From Anoplopoma fimbria (Eukaryota; Chordata; Actinopteri; Perciformes; Anoplopomatidae), in contig NC_072467.1 of the NCBI RefSeq assembly GCF_027596085.1, positions 14,191,976 through 14,255,975 of the forward strand: a stretch of 64,000 nucleotides of DNA, given 5' to 3'. Positions 60,801-64,000 of the stretch are shown one piece after another. A program made the translations under genes and the position numbers. Each line of letters opens with the position of its first letter. The first letter of the stretch is position 1. The notes beneath the pieces are model-generated. The model was not told where the DNA came from, ran no database searches, and saw nothing but the letters and a program-made list of their open reading frames with translations.

Positions 60801-61689
60801 TTGCTGTATGTGAAATTCAGAGCATATCTACTGCTTCTCAACAGCTTTCAGCATGGCTGAGCCGGCAGCTAGAAGCTAATGGTTCTAACACAGTAACGGT
60901 GCAAACAACTGCAAAAGACCCTTTTCTTCACAGTAGTTACTAACCCTCCATTTTCATCAATGCTTTCACCGTCCACGTTAACATTCAGAGACTGTAGTTG
61001 AACCTTTAGAGGACACACTTTCTGGGAGTGAACCAGTGCCGCAGGGCCTTTGCCGTGTTGCTCAAGGACACTTCGACAGGAAACCTTGCTGTTCATAAAA
61101 TCCACCCTGACAGCTACCAGATATCGCATGGCCTTGCATTTCTCATTCAATGCACTCTGCCCCCCCCATCCCTCTCTCTACCTCCAGGCCAGGCAAGTAA
61201 TGAGAGGAAGTGCATTGAATGCCTGATGAGTGAGAGTTTTAATTTTTCAGCACAGCACGGGTAATAGTTCTGTAATCACAAGTCGACAATTTGAAATATT
61301 GATCTGAAGGTCTGGGGTAGAGAGACAGAAAGAAACGACGCGTACATATTCTGCTGCTTTCATTAACTCAGAGCGTATAAAAGAGAAGAGCCTTATCTGT
61401 GAATAACACTCCGATATACTGTAGTTGGAGTGTTGTCTATAGACCATAGGGAATAAGGCTAGAGCTTTAACCCATACAATGAACTTGAGTTTGTAATGTG
61501 TTTCAGATTTGATGCAACAGGCTTCGGTTGATTGTGCAGTGAACTGTCGAAGACCTGTACTTACTGCATAACGACTTACCCTGAATGAGTTAGTGTATGG
61601 CTGCCAATGAAGAAGACTTTCCTCAAAAGAAAGCACCATTTCTTATTTGTTCAAATAGTAAGTAGGTCAAATAAAACGTTATCCATATA

Positions 61690-62150
61690 GCACCTTCATT
61701 ATCACAGGCACAATGTGCTTTACAGTAACATCAGTAAAGAAAAGAAATTCCAAGCGCACAGTGCAATCAAGAAAAAACAATAATTATAGATGAATGCAAA
61801 CGCAACGCACTTAACAAAAAAAGCATACAGCCACCAGTTAACCCACAGATCAACCTTTGAACTTGAATATTTATAACATTAATAAAAACATAAAACTTTT
61901 GAAATTATAGGAATGCCAGCTTAAAGAAGTGGGTTTTTCGATGTTACTTGAAACAGTCCACAGACTAACAGAGCTAACCTGAACGGGAGGTAGATTGTTT
62001 CAAAGTCTGGGAGCTAGGACAGCAAAAGAACTGTTGAATTTGGTTTTATGTTTGGCACGCAGTATAGCAAACAGGTTTTGGTTGGAAGACTGCAGTTGAC
62101 AATTGATGGTGTAAGGAATTAATTGCTATATATTAGTGTAAAAATATAGA
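61690..62150. repeat. decayed interspersed-repeat sequence
   Basis: TATAGCACCTTCATTATCAC, GTGCTTTACAGTAACATCAG, AAAGAAGTGGGTTTTTCGAT, TGTTTCAAAGTCTGGGAGCT and AGGACAGCAAAAGAACTGTT resemble a repeat I recall as common in teleosts. I cannot assign its class. It is interrupted on the right by the Rex1 tail. Confidence 0.4.
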
Positions 62151-62203
62151 TATAAGATAAGATAAGATAATCCTTTATTAGTCCCGCAGCGGGGAAATTT
62201 ACA
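62151..62203 (-). mobile_element. Rex1-type LINE 3' tail fragment
   Basis: About 53 bp matching, in reverse orientation, the terminal tail of the copy ending at 55282: (TTATC)n preceded by the CCCCGCTGCGGGACTAATAA segment. It is an extreme 5'-truncated insertion inside other decayed repeat sequence. Confidence 0.7.
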
Positions 62204-62289
62204 ATATATAGGCATGAGCTTAGCCTTGGTCTTATGTGTGATTAAAGAATCTGAAAATCTATCTTCAACCTCACTGGCAGTGAAGCTAA

Positions 62290-62475
62290 AGTAAGAGTGA
62301 TTCTATTAGATTTTCTTTGTATTGCCCAATTTCACAAATCCCAAATTTGCGTCAGAGGGCTTCACATCTGTACAACAAACAACTTTATTATTCCTTGGAC
62401 CCTTGCATTGGATAAGGAAAAAAAGCAAGAAATCTCAAGGAGAGCAATTGAGGAAGGATCCCTTTTCCTGTGAGT
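62290..62475 (-). repeat. family-B repeat continuous with a decayed LINE RT
   Basis: On the + strand: TTGTATTGCCCAATTTCACA, AATCCCAAATTTGCGTCAGA, GGGCTTCACATCTGTACA and CTTGGACCCTTGCATTGGAT, AAGGAAAAAAAGC. It runs without a gap into the RT fragment at 62500-62830, in the order expected for a LINE 3' UTR following its coding end on the minus strand. Confidence 0.6.
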
Positions 62476-62499
62476 GATTTGAAATCCACGGTCCGTCCT

Positions 62500-62830
62500 A
62501 GTTAAGAGCCTAGCTACTGCATTTTGTACAAGATGAAGACGGGCTAGGGCATTTCAGCTAATGCAAATAAAAAAGGGCATTGCAAAAGTCAAGATGGGAA
62601 AATATTAAGGCCTGAAAGAAACCCTCTAAATCAAAAAACAATAATAATGGAGACATTTTTGCAATGTTGAGCAGTTGAAAAACCCAAACAGGTTTGAACC
62701 AATTATTGAGATGGTGTTCGAATTAAATTGAGGATTAAATATAAAGCCAAGATTCCTGGAGTTCGGTTTGACATATGTGGCCAGATGGCAAATACACTGG
62801 AGAATTGGGAGCATTTAGGGCCAAAAATGG
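62500..62830 (-). pseudogene. decayed LINE reverse-transcriptase fragment
   Basis: On the minus strand 62814 to about 62640 reads VKPNSRNLGFIFNPQFNS, resembling the RT segment normally like VRNLGVIFD. After a one-base frame change comes NIAKMSPLLLFFDLEGFFQA, then LIFSHLDFCNALF and, past a stop, LARLHLVQNAVARLLTRT. This matches the CR1/L2-type order NIAK..PFL, SRLDYCNAL, LQ.VQNAAARLLT. At least one frameshift and one stop make it a fossil. It runs straight into a family-B tail, suggesting that family B is the 3' end of the same LINE. Confidence 0.65.
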
Positions 62831-64000
62831 GCTTAAATGCCTAATTTTAACTGTCAAGGACCGCTGGCAACCACTTCATGAATTAGATCTCTTTCTGGAA
62901 CAAGTTTGACATGCACCTCTCAGACAGGTGGTGGTTGGAAAGCTTGTAAATATGTGAGCTTGGCAGGAGAGACTCATCAGTTTCTATTTTCCACCAAACA
63001 TCGCCATTGTTTCTTTTAATCAGTGCTCCTGACTTCTGAGTGGTAAAACAGATGCATTTTTAACCAAAGCTTTGTCTCATGCAGCTTTAATCTAAAGATG
63101 ATGATGGTACTTCTAAAGTCAGAGAGCTAAATTCTGGTATGAGGCACAACCTAATTGAAACAAATCCTTCTTGTCCTTGGTGTCCTCATTTCACACCTCA
63201 CCGTCTCATGCATGGGGTTATTTTGGTTTATCTTTTGACTTGGTGATTGCTTTAATTGTTTTCAGTTCTCCCTTGAGCATCTTGAGCATCTGGTATTTGG
63301 GGTGTAGACAGCAATAATCAACCACTTTCGGAAGGCAATGTGTGTAAGTGCAGATGCTGGTGTCACATCACAGATTCAATTTAGAGTACAGGTCCCAGAA
63401 TGCTTTCTGAGTACAGATGAGCAGGCTTAGCATCCTGTCAGAGAAGAAAATCAGGAAGTAGAGCCAACCAGTAAGGCGAAAAGTTACCCAAACTGACACT
63501 GTAATGACCTCATTACAGTGACAGAAAACTCCAAATTATTTTTTAACCAGTTAAAAGTTGCTCACAGTAACTTTAAGTACTGGAGTTGTTACATGAATAT
63601 TACTTTGAGTTATCATTTACGATTTTCTGTTTATTGGGTCGTGCAAAGATTTGATGAGCGCTCCAATGTCAGGACAGATGTGATACTAGTTCCTCAAGTC
63701 AAATTGCAGGTGAAATTAAAAAGTCGAAACTGACTATTACTGGAGTTTGGACTGGAAAAGAGCTATGAACAGCACTTGTTCTACAATAATGTGCCTCACA
63801 TCTGAAAATACTTTACATTTAATGTATGGAGGTATACAGTACATGGACAGAACAATGAGTGGTATCAAGACCGTCGCCTATAGACTCAGCTTATTCTTCA
63901 ACACAAGAGGATGTGTGTAGGATCTCTTGGTGCTTGCTAGGGCCTGGCGAAAATCAAATATTACAATATTTTTTACAAAAAACCTTGATATCAATGTTGA

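Larger units (their letters stand above)
45621..64000 (-). other. ntrk3: ntrk3 intron upstream of the juxtamembrane exon (partial, >18 kb)
   Basis: The acceptor tttcag at 45621 requires an upstream donor, but no transmembrane exon (hydrophobic helix followed by a basic INKYGRR-like anchor) is visible up to the window end, so the intron continues outside. Contents: a family-C copy (about 45860-46040), family-E repeat (47120-47660), purine-rich degenerate tandem sequence (47690-48110), family-A repeats, a 45-bp-type minisatellite (51108-51290), Rex1-like LINE (53958-55282), SINE (56893-57243), a CpG-denser block (57780-58140) and decayed LINE remnants (61690-62830). 48120-50700, 51400-53600, 58450-60650 and 62850-64000 show nothing I can name. 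Confidence 0.6.

Noticed and set aside
61247..61639. 130-codon minus-strand frame
   Set aside because: No recognisable domain, no splice context matching ntrk3, and typical length for chance frames in this AT-rich DNA.
63497..63520. 11-bp inverted repeat CACTGTAATGA
   Set aside because: Too short to stand out in 64 kb of AT-rich DNA.

Overview
The window is vertebrate nuclear DNA, almost certainly from a ray-finned (teleost) fish. It has no prokaryotic gene organisation. It carries six well-separated exons with canonical GT/AG splice sites, long AT-rich introns, many dinucleotide microsatellites, and the repeat types usual in teleosts: an L2-type LINE with a TGTAA-repeat tail, a Rex1/Babar-type LINE with a TTATC tail, a tRNA-headed SINE, a non-autonomous hAT element and several short interspersed families. 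I cannot name the species; the repeat mix suggests a spiny-rayed (percomorph-type) fish.

The only gene I can support is the 3' half of ntrk3 (TrkC, the neurotrophin-3 receptor tyrosine kinase) on the minus strand. Its six in-window coding exons, in transcription order, are 45432-45620 (juxtamembrane, NPQY Shc/FRS2 site), 31323-31453 (glycine loop and VAVK lysine), 21671-21843 (helix C to hinge), 13218-13461 (HRDLATRN loop, DFG, activation loop), 5656-5814 (P+1 loop and SDVWSFG) and 467-652 (C-lobe end and the YLDILG tail). All exon joins keep frame, giving 359 codons plus stop. The extracellular and transmembrane exons must lie beyond position 64000. Introns are about 5.0, 7.4, 8.2, 9.5 and 14.0 kb, plus more than 18 kb upstream of the first exon seen.

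The rest is intronic or flanking DNA. Main mobile elements are an L2 fragment with an open RT frame (about 26085-27670, + strand), a frameshifted Rex1-like copy (53958-55282, + strand), a decayed LINE RT remnant (about 62290-62830, - strand), a 785-bp hAT-like element with a perfect 8-bp target duplication (32489-33273), and a SINE with a 9-bp target duplication (56893-57243). At least five short repeat families recur across the introns.

The most notable structure is the 9.5-kb intron between the first two kinase exons. In transcript sense it starts with a (TG)59 tract 17 nt after the splice donor. It ends with a 60-bp CT tract that is itself the polypyrimidine tract of the next acceptor. The skippable 131-bp exon beside it would remove the kinase if omitted. 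Other structures are a 46-bp perfect palindrome, a pre-miRNA-sized near-perfect hairpin, a foldback element, ZNF143/octamer-like intronic islands and a CpG-denser island in the 5'-most intron. I found no sign of an undescribed multi-gene system.
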